A program made the position numbers and the translations under genes. DNA of 64,000 nt from Patiria miniata (Eukaryota > Echinodermata > Asteroidea > Valvatida > Asterinidae): contig NW_024037064.1 of assembly GCF_015706575.1 (NCBI RefSeq), positions 15,539,606 to 15,603,605 of the forward strand, given 5' to 3'. Under the pieces are notes generated by a model that was not told the origin of the DNA, did no database searches, and saw only the letters and a program-made list of their open reading frames with translations. Shown here piece by piece: positions 1 through 12,039 of this stretch (positions are counted from its first letter, which is position 1; each line of letters begins with the position of its first letter).

Positions 1-78
1 GTTTCCCATCTGGGTATTTCTCAGGGCCTGCCAATGGGTCCCACATTAGGGGCGGGGAAATACTTCAGTTTGTCAGTA
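1..78. other. End of the preceding repeat's U2-to-tRNA spacer
   Basis: This is the last part of the spacer that precedes the tRNA-like element. It matches 5946-6023 in the next unit. No gene is seen in it. Confidence 0.8.
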
Positions 79-152
79 AGCTCCGTGGCCGAGTGGTTAG
101 AGAGCACATGTAGAAAGTAATAGACCGTGGGTTCGAGTCCCAGCCTGCCGCT
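79..152 (+). tRNA. tRNA-like element, probably a tRNA pseudogene (unit 1)
   Basis: This 74-nt stretch has a clear internal Pol III promoter. The A box TGGCCGAGTGG is at 86-96 and the B box GGTTCGAGTCC at 130-140, spaced as in a tRNA. The head resembles a serine tRNA (CGTGGCCGAGTGGTTA). The rest does not fold well: the acceptor halves (AGCTCCG and CCTGCCG) pair poorly, the D stem has mismatches, no convincing anticodon stem is seen, and the long variable arm of tRNA-Ser is absent. A tRNA-derived SINE head or decayed tRNA gene is therefore more likely than a working tRNA. It is the only element of the repeat on the + strand and is kept in all seven units. Confidence 0.5.
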
Positions 153-700
153 TTCCTTTAATTGCTTGGTTATTGTTTTGTTTTGTTATTTTTTCACTTA
201 CTTATTTCCCCTTTTTGTAATAATTACTATTTTATTTCATTGATTTATTGTTTATTTCGTCATGAAGTTATAAGAAGAAAATTCGAAAGAAAAGAAAACA
301 TTCGTCATACCGTTTTCATTTGCGCTTATAATACTTATGTATCAATATCAATGCGGTCCCGCGGGGAGTTAATTGAAGAGAGAGAAAGAAAGAAAAGAAA
401 CAAACGGGAAACAAATGTCAACGCACCATTATTTGTCCATTTTTGTAACCTTTGGTGAATAAGTCATTCACATTCTACATGAGGCAACATTTAAGACAAT
501 GCATATACATACATGTATGGCTAATGTACTCAGCCGGCCGGCCGGTCACATACGCAGTGCGTAAAATTTTGCATAATGATTAAGTTAAAGGACACAGTGG
601 GAATTCTATCTGGAACAGTGTTCTATTGTTTATAAAAAAAATTAGAGAAATTGATTTCGGCTATGAGTGAAGGTAGAGGTGGAGTTAGACAGGCAGCGAC
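153..700. other. Spacer between tRNA-like element and H2A, no gene seen
   Basis: AT-rich spacer with a GGCCGG-type palindrome at 534-545 and a purine-rich run near 376-400. The open frames here have no recognisable similarity. Units 5-7 lack about 30 bp that lies just after the palindrome in units 1-4. Confidence 0.7.
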
Positions 701-725
701 AAATCTCTTTTTTGAAGGTTGTGGT

Positions 726-741
726 GGCTCTGAAAAGAGCC
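726..741 (-). terminator. Histone 3' stem-loop, H2A unit 1
   Basis: On the - strand this reads GGCTCTTTTCAGAGCC, a 6-bp stem with a 4-nt TTTC loop, the SLBP-binding element of replication-dependent histone mRNAs. It lies 35 nt past the stop. The purine-rich histone downstream element (AAAAAAGAGAT in sense) follows at about 701-713, where U7 snRNP would pair. Confidence 0.97.
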
Positions 742-776
742 TTTTGGGTTTGTGGATGCAAAGTAAGTTCTTTTCT

Positions 777-1154
777 TTACTTTGACACTTTGGCGGTCTT
801 CTTGGGCAGAAGAACTTGCTGGATGTTGGGAAGGACACCACCCTGCGCGATGGTAACTCCGCTCATCAACTTGTTCAACTCCTCGTCGTTGCGTATAGCA
901 AGCTGCAGATGGCGGGGATTAATTCTCGTCTTCTTGTTGTCTCGTGCAGCGTTTCCGGCCAGTTCCAAGATCTCCGCGGTAAGGTACTCCATCACTGCCG
1001 CAAGGTAGACCGGTGCACCGGCACCGACACGCTGGGCGTAGTTGCCCTTACGCAGAAATCTGTGAACACGACCCACGGGGAACTGGAGTCCCGCCCTGGA
1101 GGACCTGCTCTTGGCCTTGCTTCTTGCTTTGCCGCTCTTTCCTCGCCCAGTCAT
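777..1154 (-). CDS. H2A: Histone H2A
   Basis: 125-residue core histone that pairs with H2B in the nucleosome. The frame is open upstream to 1235, but the start is placed at the [13 protein letters not shown] methionine because this is the family N terminus. The histone fold has the [13 protein letters not shown] motif, the acidic-patch segment ([25 protein letters not shown]) and a short basic tail ending TAKVSK. There is no SQEY tail, so it is not H2A.X, and it lacks H2A.Z features. Less usual residues are Asn in [11 protein letters not shown] and Met-Ser in NKLMSG. It is intronless with a 3' stem-loop and no poly(A) signal, as expected for S-phase expression. All seven copies encode the same protein. 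Confidence 0.98.
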   Translation of the reverse strand: MTGRGKSGKARSKAKSRSSRAGLQFPVGRVHRFLRKGNYAQRVGAGAPVYLAAVMEYLTAEILELAGNAARDNKKTRINPRHLQLAIRNDEELNKLMSGVTIAQGGVLPNIQQVLLPKKTAKVSK

Positions 1155-1237
1155 CTTGACAGTATAGTGACAGAAGATGAATGTACTCTGCAGTAAAGGT
1201 GGTGTGTGAATGAACCCACTTGGAAAACACAACACTA

Positions 1238-1260
1238 GTTATAGCGTTCTGGTGGATTGG
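1238..1260 (-). promoter_or_regulatory. H2A promoter: TATA-like box and CCAAT box (unit 1)
   Basis: In sense direction a CCAAT box (1256-1260) lies upstream of CTATAAC (1238-1244), about 84-90 bp before the ATG. A second CCAAT in the opposite orientation is at 1279-1283. The same bases recur in every unit. Assigned from motif and spacing only. Confidence 0.6.
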
Positions 1261-1283
1261 CTGAAGCGTGCCAAGTAGCCAAT

Positions 1284-1872
1284 CACGCGACACGGGCGTG
1301 CCCGTCGCACGGTTGGGTGCACCGCATCCATTTTGGACGCGGGGGACGAGGGAACAAAAAATTACAACTGTGTCATCGTCGTTCAAAGTAATGGAATCAC
1401 TAGATAAAACACAGAAACATGCAACATTCTTACCTCCATTTTAAGACGTTTTATTGTTATTCCGCCGAAGAAGTCCCATGATCTTTCGACCAGCCTCCGC
1501 ACAATGGCAGTGATTCGTTGCTCTCACGCGGCGGTTAAAACTGGCCTCGGTTTCTTGCTAGATATTTGTAACATCCCACAGACGAAATCCTAATTTATTT
1601 TTTAATAGTAACCCACTCAACAAAATGCAAGCACTCGTCCGGAGATTGAAAGAAATGACCAATTGAAAAAGGCTGTGGCATAAATTAAATTATGTGTTTA
1701 CGACGACGACAAGACTCAGGGATTAACTTTAATCGCATTACCTCCCCTCGCCTCACGAAGGGTAAAAGCATATTAAAAAAAAAGAGAGAGAGTGAAAGGG
1801 ACACAACAGAATAAAAAAAGGTTAGTTGTAAAACCTAAGAAATGGGCTGATCGGGCGAACTGAGCTGACTGG
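1284..1872. other. H2A-H2B spacer, no gene seen
   Basis: No coding or RNA gene recognised. The stretch contains a poly(A)-GAGAGA run near 1774-1793 that varies slightly in length between units. Confidence 0.65.
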
Positions 1873-1897
1873 CAAATCTCTTTTTGGAAACTGTGTT

Positions 1898-1913
1898 GGC
1901 TCTGAAAAGAGCC
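1898..1913 (-). terminator. Histone 3' stem-loop, H2B unit 1
   Basis: Same 16-nt stem-loop as H2A, 26 nt past the H2B stop. The purine-rich downstream element is at 1873-1886. Confidence 0.97.
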
Positions 1914-1939
1914 GTTTGGTTTTGAAGCCTTCAAAATTT

Positions 1940-2308
1940 CTATTTTGAAGTCGTGTACTTGGTGACGGCCTTGGTGCCTTCGCTGACTGCATGCTTAGCA
2001 AGCTCCCCGGGAAGAAGTAGGCGTACTGCTGTCTGCACTTCACGGCTTGTGATGGTGGACTTCTTGTTGTAGAGAGCGAGGCGAGAAGATTCGCTGGCGA
2101 TGCGCTCAAACACGTCGTTGACAAAGCTGTTCATGATGCTCATTGCCTTGCTCGAGATTCCGGTGTCGGGGTGCACCTGTTTCATCACTTTGTAGATGTA
2201 GATGCCGTAGCTCTCCTTGCGACGCCGGTGCCTCTTTTTGTTTGCGCTAACCGGACCCTTAGTATTTCCGGCCTTCTTCTGACCTTTTCCGCTAACTTTG
2301 GGAGCCAT
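1940..2308 (-). CDS. H2B: Histone H2B
   Basis: 122-residue core histone, H2A partner. The N-terminal tail is basic ([14 protein letters not shown]..., then [12 protein letters not shown]). The fold runs through [32 protein letters not shown] and the C-terminal helix [26 protein letters not shown], whose lysines include the conserved ubiquitylation site near the end. The tail lacks the SPKK repeats of sea urchin sperm H2B, so this is an ordinary somatic or embryonic type. Same strand as its neighbours; no shared divergent promoter with H2A, unlike many animals. Confidence 0.98.
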   Translation of the reverse strand: MAPKVSGKGQKKAGNTKGPVSANKKRHRRRKESYGIYIYKVMKQVHPDTGISSKAMSIMNSFVNDVFERIASESSRLALYNKKSTITSREVQTAVRLLLPGELAKHAVSEGTKAVTKYTTSK

Positions 2309-2371
2309 ATTGGAGGACTTGGAATGTATCGGATCGTGAGATCGAATGAAAGACCAGCACGTCTTGGCCGG

Positions 2372-2379
2372 CTTTTATT
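2372..2379 (-). promoter_or_regulatory. H2B TATA-like box (unit 1)
   Basis: The sense sequence AATAAAAG lies about 64-71 bp before the H2B ATG. I found no convincing H2B octamer; ATGCAT near 2406-2411 is only a weak match. Confidence 0.5.
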
Positions 2380-2411
2380 GTGCACAGCTTGGATTCTGAC
2401 CACCCATGCAT

Positions 2412-2959
2412 CGTCCACTTTCCCGCCAGTGACCGCTAACCCATGCGTGAAGAAAGCGGTATGCGTGCATAGTTATACAATGCACGCACGGCACGACCCC
2501 CCCCCCCCCCCCCCTCCCCGGCAAGGGTATTTTTAGCCTTTTTCTCAGACTGACACGTGTATAAGTGTCCTTCTTAAATATTATTGTCTACTGAATTTCT
2601 GGGAAATAATAAAGTCATCTCCAGCGGAGGGCGAATTAATATGTCGTAGTGCACCAATACTTCTTTAAATGTTGTTTCCCCCTTATGCACCATCCATTTA
2701 TAATGAATCATACAATGTAACGCAAAACCGACGAAAATAAGAGAACGAGTACCTGTAATTGTCAAAACAGATAGGAAATATATATCATTATTACCATGCC
2801 CATAACAATTCAATTTTGCCTGGAACACGTTTCGGATGAGGCATACGTATAGAACCCAAAAAGTGGAATGTATTTGGACAGAATATCAACAATAATAATT
2901 CGGAAAAAAATCAACGGCCCTTTATTCTTTATTTGAAGGAAAACTCAGGGATTGGACTT
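2412..2959. other. H2B-H3 spacer with variable C-tract
   Basis: Contains a pure C-run (2497-2514 in unit 1). Its length differs between units: about 18, 15, 17, 22, 20, 14 and 15 in units 1 to 7, and the T that interrupts it is absent in units 4 and 5. The rest is AT-rich with no gene seen. Confidence 0.75.
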
Positions 2960-2981
2960 AATCTCTCTTTGAAGAAGTAGT

Positions 2982-2997
2982 GGCTCTGAAAAGAGCC
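2982..2997 (-). terminator. Histone 3' stem-loop, H3 unit 1
   Basis: Identical 16-nt stem-loop, 34 nt past the H3 stop, with a purine-rich downstream element (CTTCAAAGAGAGATTA in sense) at about 2960-2975. Confidence 0.97.
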
Positions 2998-3031
2998 GTT
3001 AGTTTTATTTCTTTTTGCGCACACAACGTGC

Positions 3032-3570
<539 letters not shown>

Positions 3571-3574
3571 GTGC

Positions 3575-4068
3575 TTCGGGGGCCAAGCGGAGACGCTTCA
3601 GTGATCACGATTTCCGTACGTTGAAAAAGTATAGACGTTAAATTTCAATCGAAAATGCTGCTTTTCCGAGCCTATAGTATTATGAGCCCTCGGCAACAGA
3701 ATCCATTTGGGATCGTTGTGACTACAATATTTCTCCCACCCCCTACTTGGGATTAATTGAACCCCAATAAACACCCCCTCCCCCACCCCCTAAAAGAAAA
3801 GTGACAAACATACGGATTTCCCTGGCTGCTGTTTATGTTTGTTTTGTAATAAAGACAATAATCACACACACCCATTCGCGAACAAAATGTCACGGATCCC
3901 TCTATACGTTCCCCGCTATATCCTGAGACGAGCACCCAGTAATTATTACTTAATCGACTTTGACAAAAAATGGAGACCAGACATGTTTTACAGTGGAAAT
4001 AGGGAGGGGAAAAGCAACTCTAAGAACACACATGACAAGGACAAGTGAAATCGAGTAAAATCAAGATT
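3575..4068. other. H3-H4 spacer, no gene seen
   Basis: Holds C-rich runs near 3738-3790. The 66-bp block starting near 3823 is single in units 1-4 and tandemly duplicated in units 5-7. No gene recognised. Confidence 0.65.
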
Positions 4069-4092
4069 CAATCTCTTTTTTGAAATAGTGGT

Positions 4093-4108
4093 GGCTCTGA
4101 AAAGAGCC
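4093..4108 (-). terminator. Histone 3' stem-loop, H4 unit 1
   Basis: Identical stem-loop, 27 nt past the H4 stop. The downstream element (AAAAAAGAGATTG in sense) is at about 4070-4082. Confidence 0.97.
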
Positions 4109-4135
4109 GTTCGGTTTGATTTTTGAATATGGTGT

Positions 4136-4459
<324 letters not shown>

Positions 4460-4508
4460 TCAGTCGGTTGTAGATGATTCAATGGCCATCCCAGCCCCGG
4501 CGAGGCAA

Positions 4509-4516
4509 CTTATAGG
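4509..4516 (-). promoter_or_regulatory. H4 TATA box (unit 1)
   Basis: The sense sequence CCTATAAG lies about 62-69 bp before the H4 ATG. A CCAAT in the opposite orientation is at 4577-4581. Conserved in all units. Confidence 0.6.
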
Positions 4517-4581
4517 ACATGCGCGGACGCGATATGAGCATGCGAAGCCATCAACTGTTACGGCGCCCTCTGGCGACCAAT

Positions 4582-4950
4582 CGTGGCAGGAGCACTCATC
4601 CTGGGAAACAAACAAATCAGAAGCAAAACAAGGGGGAAAAGGGATAACAAATAAGAAAAGGAAGAAGATGCCTAGAAACATATTGCAACGAGACTCAAAC
4701 AATACATTTATAACCAGACACAGAGGGGTCGTGGCCAAGCCTTTTTTTTTTTTTTTTTTTTTTTACACCTTGAACGGAAATCAATGGAAACGCCAACATC
4801 ATAATTTAACAAGACTTTACACACTTACTAATATTTACCGTAATTCAATGTGAAAGCCCTGTCACCAAAACGTCAAAAGAAAACGAACCTTTAACGACGG
4901 GGCACCGTAGTCAGAACCTGTTTTTGTATTAATTTATGTTCCCCGAAGGG
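4582..4950. other. H4-U2 spacer with variable T-tract
   Basis: Carries a pure T-run (4742-4764 in unit 1) that varies by several bases between units. No gene is seen. The purine-rich A/G segment near 4603-4680 is not coding. Confidence 0.65.
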
Positions 4951-5522
4951 AGTGGGCCGAATCCCGGATGTACTGCTATACCGGGCCAACCCGTGGCCGG
5001 GACGAGGCAAGCCTCTATTCCACGGCCCAAATCCAAAAATCAGTTTAATATACTGGCTGTTCAATGAACAGCGTTTCAGATATTAAGCTGAAAAGAACAG
5101 ATACTTATTTTTTATGGCCCCCCCACAAGACCACGCTTGGGGGACCGGGCAGGCCGACCACGTCGGACCAAGCTAGTAGGGTTGCGAACCCTCCTGCCCG
5201 GGACAAAGACAACATACAAAGGCGACTTCACGCCTACACATATAACACAAAAAATGGCGACTTCACGCCGATACAAAGGCGACTTCACGCCTAAACTAAG
5301 GCAACTTCATGCCTGAACAAAGGCAACTTCATGCCTAAACAAAATCACCCATGCGAGGCAGAACACGGAAGACCGTCACTACGCAAGCCGGGGACCACTT
5401 CGGGGGAGGAGCCTTACAGACTCAAGGCTAAGTGCAATGCCGAGTCTGGACCACCTCCTGATGTTCCTGACCGAGACTAAGACCGATGTGCAATGATCTT
5501 AGCCAAAAGGCCGAGAAGCGAT
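4951..5522 (-). pseudogene. U2: U2 snRNA gene interrupted by S element (unit 1)
   Basis: The U2 5' end (30 nt, 5493-5522) and the remaining about 155 nt (4951-5105) match the intact U2 of unit 5, but 387 bp are inserted between them. The insertion cuts immediately before the branch-point-pairing GTAGTA, so no functional U2 can be made. The 3' end is approximate. Confidence 0.9.
5106..5492 (-). mobile_element. Short U2-targeted element, family S (unit 1)
   Basis: 387-bp insertion at the same U2 site as the long elements. It has no usable coding frame. Its 3' end in U2 sense is A-rich (CCATAAAAAATA), like the A-rich 3' ends of the long elements. It contains five small hairpins with loop ACTTCA (5220-5235, 5255-5270, 5277-5292, 5299-5314, 5321-5336) and AGGGTT-GCG-AACCCT at 5178-5192. 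The last ~85 bp on the U2 5' side (about 5409-5492) also occur at 34636-34715 in unit 4, fused to a long element. It is probably a non-autonomous derivative mobilised by a Keno-like reverse transcriptase. Confidence 0.75.
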
Positions 5523-6023
5523 AACGATTAATATTAAAACAATAGCGCGGAAAGGGATTATTCGTCTTGAAATACTGTTTGCTATTGTTCTTCTTATTAT
5601 TTATTTTTGCCTTTTTTTGTTTCCTGGTGTGAAAACAAAAAAAAAGACTCCTGCGCGTCCACCGCAACTCAACGAAACCAGGGGAGAGAGAGATGAGCAA
5701 GAAATCTCCGGCTTTCTCAGATTAACAGAGACATATACATTCTTAAAAATATTTCTATCATGCATTTTCATACACCTCGATCATATTTCACCCAAAATCT
5801 TGTTGAAAAAATTAATCCAGACAAAAAATGGGATCAATGCATCAGTGAGCGAGAGCGTCGGCACTAAATGCCGTACGTACGATGTACCGGGACAAGCATA
5901 TCAATAGATGGCGCCCTTCAACACTCCCGGTCATCGCGCCTCGGCGTTTCCCATCTGGGTATTTCTCAGGGCCTGCCAATGGGTCCCACATTAGGGGCGG
6001 GGAAATACTTCAGTTTGTCAGTA
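5523..6023. other. U2 upstream region and spacer to the next tRNA-like element
   Basis: The first 70 bp or so beside U2 should hold the snRNA promoter (see 40347-40420). Beyond it is AT-rich DNA and no gene is recognised. Confidence 0.6.
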
Positions 6024-6097
6024 AGCTCCGTGGCCGAGTGGTTAGAGAGCACATGTAGAAAGTAATAGACCGTGGGTTCGAGTCCCAGCCTGCCGCT
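6024..6097 (+). tRNA. tRNA-like element (unit 2)
   Basis: Same 74 nt as unit 1, with A and B boxes intact and a poor cloverleaf. Confidence 0.5.
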
Positions 6098-6670
6098 TTC
6101 CTTTAATTGCTTGGTTATTGTTTTGTTTTGTTATTTTTTCACTTACTTATTTCCCCTTTTTGTAATAATTACTATTTTATTTCATTGATTTATTGTTTAT
6201 TTCGTCATGAAGTTATAAGAAGAAAATTCGAAAGAAAAGAAAACATTCGTCATACCGTTTTCATTTGCGCTTATAATACTTATGTATCAATATCAATGCG
6301 GTCCCGCGGGGAGTTAATTGAAGAGAGAGAAAGAAAGAAAAGAAACAAACGGGAAACAAATGTCAACGCACCATTATTTGTCCATTTTTGTAACCTTTGG
6401 TGAATAAGTCATTCACATTCTACATGAGGCAACATTTAAGACAATGCATATACATACATGTATGGCTAATGTACTCAGCCGGCCGGCCGGTCACATACGC
6501 AGTGCGTAAAATTTTGCATAATGATTAAGTTAAAGGACACAGTGGGAATTCTATCTGGAACAGTGTTCTATTGTTTATAAAAAAAATTAGAGAAATTGAT
6601 TTCGGCTATGAGTGAAGGTAGAGGTGGAGTTAGACAGGCAGCGACAAATCTCTTTTTTGAAGGTTGTGGT

Positions 6671-6686
6671 GGCTCTGAAAAGAGCC
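6671..6686 (-). terminator. Histone 3' stem-loop, H2A unit 2
   Basis: 16-nt stem-loop, unchanged from unit 1. Confidence 0.97.
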
Positions 6687-6721
6687 TTTTGGGTTTGTGG
6701 ATGCAAAGTAAGTTCTTTTCT

Positions 6722-7099
6722 TTACTTTGACACTTTGGCGGTCTTCTTGGGCAGAAGAACTTGCTGGATGTTGGGAAGGACACCACCCTGCGCGATGGTA
6801 ACTCCGCTCATCAACTTGTTCAACTCCTCGTCGTTGCGTATAGCAAGCTGCAGATGGCGGGGATTAATTCTCGTCTTCTTGTTGTCTCGTGCAGCGTTTC
6901 CGGCCAGTTCCAAGATCTCCGCGGTAAGGTACTCCATCACTGCCGCAAGGTAGACCGGTGCACCGGCACCGACACGCTGGGCGTAGTTGCCCTTACGCAG
7001 AAATCTGTGAACACGACCCACGGGGAACTGGAGTCCCGCCCTGGAGGACCTGCTCTTGGCCTTGCTTCTTGCTTTGCCGCTCTTTCCTCGCCCAGTCAT
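6722..7099 (-). CDS. H2A: Histone H2A (unit 2)
   Basis: 125 residues, identical protein to the unit 1 gene; start chosen at MTGRGKSG. The flanking TATA and CCAAT boxes are unchanged. Confidence 0.98.
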   Translation of the reverse strand: MTGRGKSGKARSKAKSRSSRAGLQFPVGRVHRFLRKGNYAQRVGAGAPVYLAAVMEYLTAEILELAGNAARDNKKTRINPRHLQLAIRNDEELNKLMSGVTIAQGGVLPNIQQVLLPKKTAKVSK

Positions 7100-7842
7100 C
7101 TTGACAGTATAGTGACAGAAGATGAATGTACTCTGCAGTAAAGGTGGTGTGTGAATGAACCCACTTGGAAAACACAACACTAGTTATAGCGTTCTGGTGG
7201 ATTGGCTGAAGCGTGCCAAGTAGCCAATCACGCGACACGGGCGTGCCCGTCGCACGGTTGGGTGCACCGCATCCATTTTGGACGCGGGGGACGAGGGAAC
7301 AAAAAATTACAACTGTGTCATCGTCGTTCAAAGTAATGGAATCACTAGATAAAACACAGAAACATGCAACATTCTTACCTCCATTTTAAGACGTTTTATT
7401 GTTATTCCGCCGAAGAAGTCCCATGATCTTTCGACCAGCCTCCGCACAATGGCAGTGATTCGTTGCTCTCACGCGGCGGTTAAAACTGGCCTCGGTTTCT
7501 TGCTAGATATTTGTAACATCCCACAGACGAAATCCTAATTTATTTTTTAATAGTAACCCACTCAACAAAATGCAAGCACTCGTCCGGAGATTGAAAGAAA
7601 TGACCAATTGAAAAAGGCTGTGGCATAAATTAAATTATGTGTTTACGACGACGACAAGACTCAGGGATTAACTTTAATCGCATTACCTCCCCTCGCCTCA
7701 CGAAGGGTAAAAGCATATTAAAAAAAAAGAGAGAGAGTGAAAGGGACACAACAGAATAAAAAAAGGTTAGTTGTAAAACCTAAGAAATGGGCTGATCGGG
7801 CGAACTGAGCTGACTGGCAAATCTCTTTTTGGAAACTGTGTT

Positions 7843-7858
7843 GGCTCTGAAAAGAGCC
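7843..7858 (-). terminator. Histone 3' stem-loop, H2B unit 2
   Basis: 16-nt stem-loop, 26 nt past the stop. Confidence 0.97.
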
Positions 7859-7884
7859 GTTTGGTTTTGAAGCCTTCAAAATTT

Positions 7885-8253
7885 CTATTTTGAAGTCGTG
7901 TACTTGGTGACGGCCTTGGTGCCTTCGCTGACTGCATGCTTAGCAAGCTCCCCGGGAAGAAGTAGGCGTACTGCTGTCTGCACTTCACGGCTTGTGATGG
8001 TGGACTTCTTGTTGTAGAGAGCGAGGCGAGAAGATTCGCTGGCGATGCGCTCAAACACGTCGTTGACAAAGCTGTTCATGATGCTCATTGCCTTGCTCGA
8101 GATTCCGGTGTCGGGGTGCACCTGTTTCATCACTTTGTAGATGTAGATGCCGTAGCTCTCCTTGCGACGCCGGTGCCTCTTTTTGTTTGCGCTAACCGGA
8201 CCCTTAGTATTTCCGGCCTTCTTCTGACCTTTTCCGCTAACTTTGGGAGCCAT
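7885..8253 (-). CDS. H2B: Histone H2B (unit 2)
   Basis: 122 residues, identical protein to unit 1. The C-tract in the spacer beyond its promoter is about 15 C here. Confidence 0.98.
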   Translation of the reverse strand: MAPKVSGKGQKKAGNTKGPVSANKKRHRRRKESYGIYIYKVMKQVHPDTGISSKAMSIMNSFVNDVFERIASESSRLALYNKKSTITSREVQTAVRLLLPGELAKHAVSEGTKAVTKYTTSK

Positions 8254-8923
8254 ATTGGAGGACTTGGAATGTATCGGATCGTGAGATCGAATGAAAGACC
8301 AGCACGTCTTGGCCGGCTTTTATTGTGCACAGCTTGGATTCTGACCACCCATGCATCGTCCACTTTCCCGCCAGTGACCGCTAACCCATGCGTGAAGAAA
8401 GCGGTATGCGTGCATAGTTATACAATGCACGCACGGCACGACCCCCCCCCCCCCCCTCCCCGGCAAGGGTATTTTTAGCCTTTTTCTCAGACTGACACGT
8501 GTATAAGTGTCCTTCTTAAATATTATTGTCTACTGAATTTCTGGGAAATAATAAAGTCATCTCCAGCGGAGGGCGAATTAATATGTCGTAGTGCACCAAT
8601 ACTTCTTTAAATGTTGTTTCCCCCTTATGCACCATCCATTTATAATGAATCATACAATGTAACGCAAAACCGACGAAAATAAGAGAACGAGTACCTGTAA
8701 TTGTCAAAACAGATAGGAAATATATATCATTATTACCATGCCCATAACAATTCAATTTTGCCTGGAACACGTTTCGGATGAGGCATACGTATAGAACCCA
8801 AAAAGTGGAATGTATTTGGACAGAATATCAACAATAATAATTCGGAAAAAAATCAACGGCCCTTTATTCTTTATTTGAAGGAAAACTCAGGGATTGGACT
8901 TAATCTCTCTTTGAAGAAGTAGT

Positions 8924-8939
8924 GGCTCTGAAAAGAGCC
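8924..8939 (-). terminator. Histone 3' stem-loop, H3 unit 2
   Basis: 16-nt stem-loop, 34 nt past the stop. Confidence 0.97.
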
Positions 8940-8973
8940 GTTAGTTTTATTTCTTTTTGCGCACACAACGTGC

Positions 8974-9486
<513 letters not shown>

Positions 9487-10034
9487 CTAACAATGGGCTA
9501 TCTTCCGATTGGGTGCTTCGGGGGCCAAGCGGAGACGCTTCAGTGATCACGATTTCCGTACGTTGAAAAAGTATAGACGTTAAATTTCAATCGAAAATGC
9601 TGCTTTTCCGAGCCTATAGTATTATGAGCCCTCGGCAACAGAATCCATTTGGGATCGTTGTGACTACAATATTTCTCCCACCCCCTACTTGGGATTAATT
9701 GAACCCCAATAAACACCCCCTCCCCCACCCCCTAAAAGAAAAGTGACAAACATACGGATTTCCCTGGCTGCTGTTTATGTTTGTTTTGTAATAAAGACAA
9801 TAATCACACACACCCATTCGCGAACAAAATGTCACGGATCCCTCTATACGTTCCCCGCTATATCCTGAGACGAGCACCCAGTAATTATTACTTAATCGAC
9901 TTTGACAAAAAATGGAGACCAGACATGTTTTACAGTGGAAATAGGGAGGGGAAAAGCAACTCTAAGAACACACATGACAAGGACAAGTGAAATCGAGTAA
10001 AATCAAGATTCAATCTCTTTTTTGAAATAGTGGT

Positions 10035-10050
10035 GGCTCTGAAAAGAGCC
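10035..10050 (-). terminator. Histone 3' stem-loop, H4 unit 2
   Basis: 16-nt stem-loop, 27 nt past the stop. Confidence 0.97.
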
Positions 10051-10077
10051 GTTCGGTTTGATTTTTGAATATGGTGT

Positions 10078-10401
<324 letters not shown>

Positions 10402-10892
10402 TCAGTCGGTTGTAGATGATTCAATGGCCATCCCAGCCCCGGCGAGGCAACTTATAGGACATGCGCGGACGCGATATGAGCATGCGAAGCCATCAACTGT
10501 TACGGCGCCCTCTGGCGACCAATCGTGGCAGGAGCACTCATCCTGGGAAACAAACAAATCAGAAGCAAAACAAGGGGGAAAAGGGATAACAAATAAGAAA
10601 AGGAAGAAGATGCCTAGAAACATATTGCAACGAGACTCAAACAATACATTTATAACCAGACACAGAGGGGTCGTGGCCAAGCCTTTTTTTTTTTTTTTTT
10701 TTTTTTACACCTTGAACGGAAATCAATGGAAACGCCAACATCATAATTTAACAAGACTTTACACACTTACTAATATTTACCGTAATTCAATGTGAAAGCC
10801 CTGTCACCAAAACGTCAAAAGAAAACGAACCTTTAACGACGGGGCACCGTAGTCAGAACCTGTTTTTGTATTAATTTATGTTCCCCGAAGGG

Positions 10893-11464
10893 AGTGGGCC
10901 GAATCCCGGATGTACTGCTATACCGGGCCAACCCGTGGCCGGGACGAGGCAAGCCTCTATTCCACGGCCCAAATCCAAAAATCAGTTTAATATACTGGCT
11001 GTTCAATGAACAGCGTTTCAGATATTAAGCTGAAAAGAACAGATACTTATTTTTTATGGCCCCCCCACAAGACCACGCTTGGGGGACCGGGCAGGCCGAC
11101 CACGTCGGACCAAGCTAGTAGGGTTGCGAACCCTCCTGCCCGGGACAAAGACAACATACAAAGGCGACTTCACGCCTACACATATAACACAAAAAATGGC
11201 GACTTCACGCCGATACAAAGGCGACTTCACGCCTAAACTAAGGCAACTTCATGCCTGAACAAAGGCAACTTCATGCCTAAACAAAATCACCCATGCGAGG
11301 CAGAACACGGAAGACCGTCACTACGCAAGCCGGGGACCACTTCGGGGGAGGAGCCTTACAGACTCAAGGCTAAGTGCAATGCCGAGTCTGGACCACCTCC
11401 TGATGTTCCTGACCGAGACTAAGACCGATGTGCAATGATCTTAGCCAAAAGGCCGAGAAGCGAT
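10893..11464 (-). pseudogene. U2: U2 snRNA gene interrupted by S element (unit 2)
   Basis: U2 halves at 11435-11464 and 10893-11047 flank the insertion, with the same junctions as in unit 1. Confidence 0.9.
11048..11434 (-). mobile_element. Family S element (unit 2)
   Basis: 387 bp, apparently base-identical to the unit 1 copy with identical junctions. It was therefore most likely copied with the repeat unit rather than inserted independently. Confidence 0.75.
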
Positions 11465-11965
11465 AACGATTAATATTAAAACAATAGCGCGGAAAGGGAT
11501 TATTCGTCTTGAAATACTGTTTGCTATTGTTCTTCTTATTATTTATTTTTGCCTTTTTTTGTTTCCTGGTGTGAAAACAAAAAAAAAGACTCCTGCGCGT
11601 CCACCGCAACTCAACGAAACCAGGGGAGAGAGAGATGAGCAAGAAATCTCCGGCTTTCTCAGATTAACAGAGACATATACATTCTTAAAAATATTTCTAT
11701 CATGCATTTTCATACACCTCGATCATATTTCACCCAAAATCTTGTTGAAAAAATTAATCCAGACAAAAAATGGGATCAATGCATCAGTGAGCGAGAGCGT
11801 CGGCACTAAATGCCGTACGTACGATGTACCGGGACAAGCATATCAATAGATGGCGCCCTTCAACACTCCCGGTCATCGCGCCTCGGCGTTTCCCATCTGG
11901 GTATTTCTCAGGGCCTGCCAATGGGTCCCACATTAGGGGCGGGGAAATACTTCAGTTTGTCAGTA

Positions 11966-12039
11966 AGCTCCGTGGCCGAGTGGTTAGAGAGCACATGTAG
12001 AAAGTAATAGACCGTGGGTTCGAGTCCCAGCCTGCCGCT
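11966..12039 (+). tRNA. tRNA-like element (unit 3)
   Basis: Same 74 nt as unit 1. Confidence 0.5.

Noticed and set aside
534..545. GGCCGG palindrome as a regulatory site
   Set aside because: Conserved in all units, but no known factor or positional logic supports a call.
1155..1235. Longer H2A starting at MLCFPSGF
   Set aside because: The extension covers the 5' leader and TATA region, and its second residue changes between units (L/S), while MTGRGKSG matches the histone N terminus.
5220..5336. CRISPR-like short repeats
   Set aside because: Repeats are 16 bp with irregular, very short spacing inside a eukaryotic mobile element; no array structure or cas genes.
5523..6023. 5S rRNA or another snRNA (U1, U4, U5, U6) in the spacer
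   Set aside because: Known 5' ends and 5S internal promoter motifs were looked for and not found.
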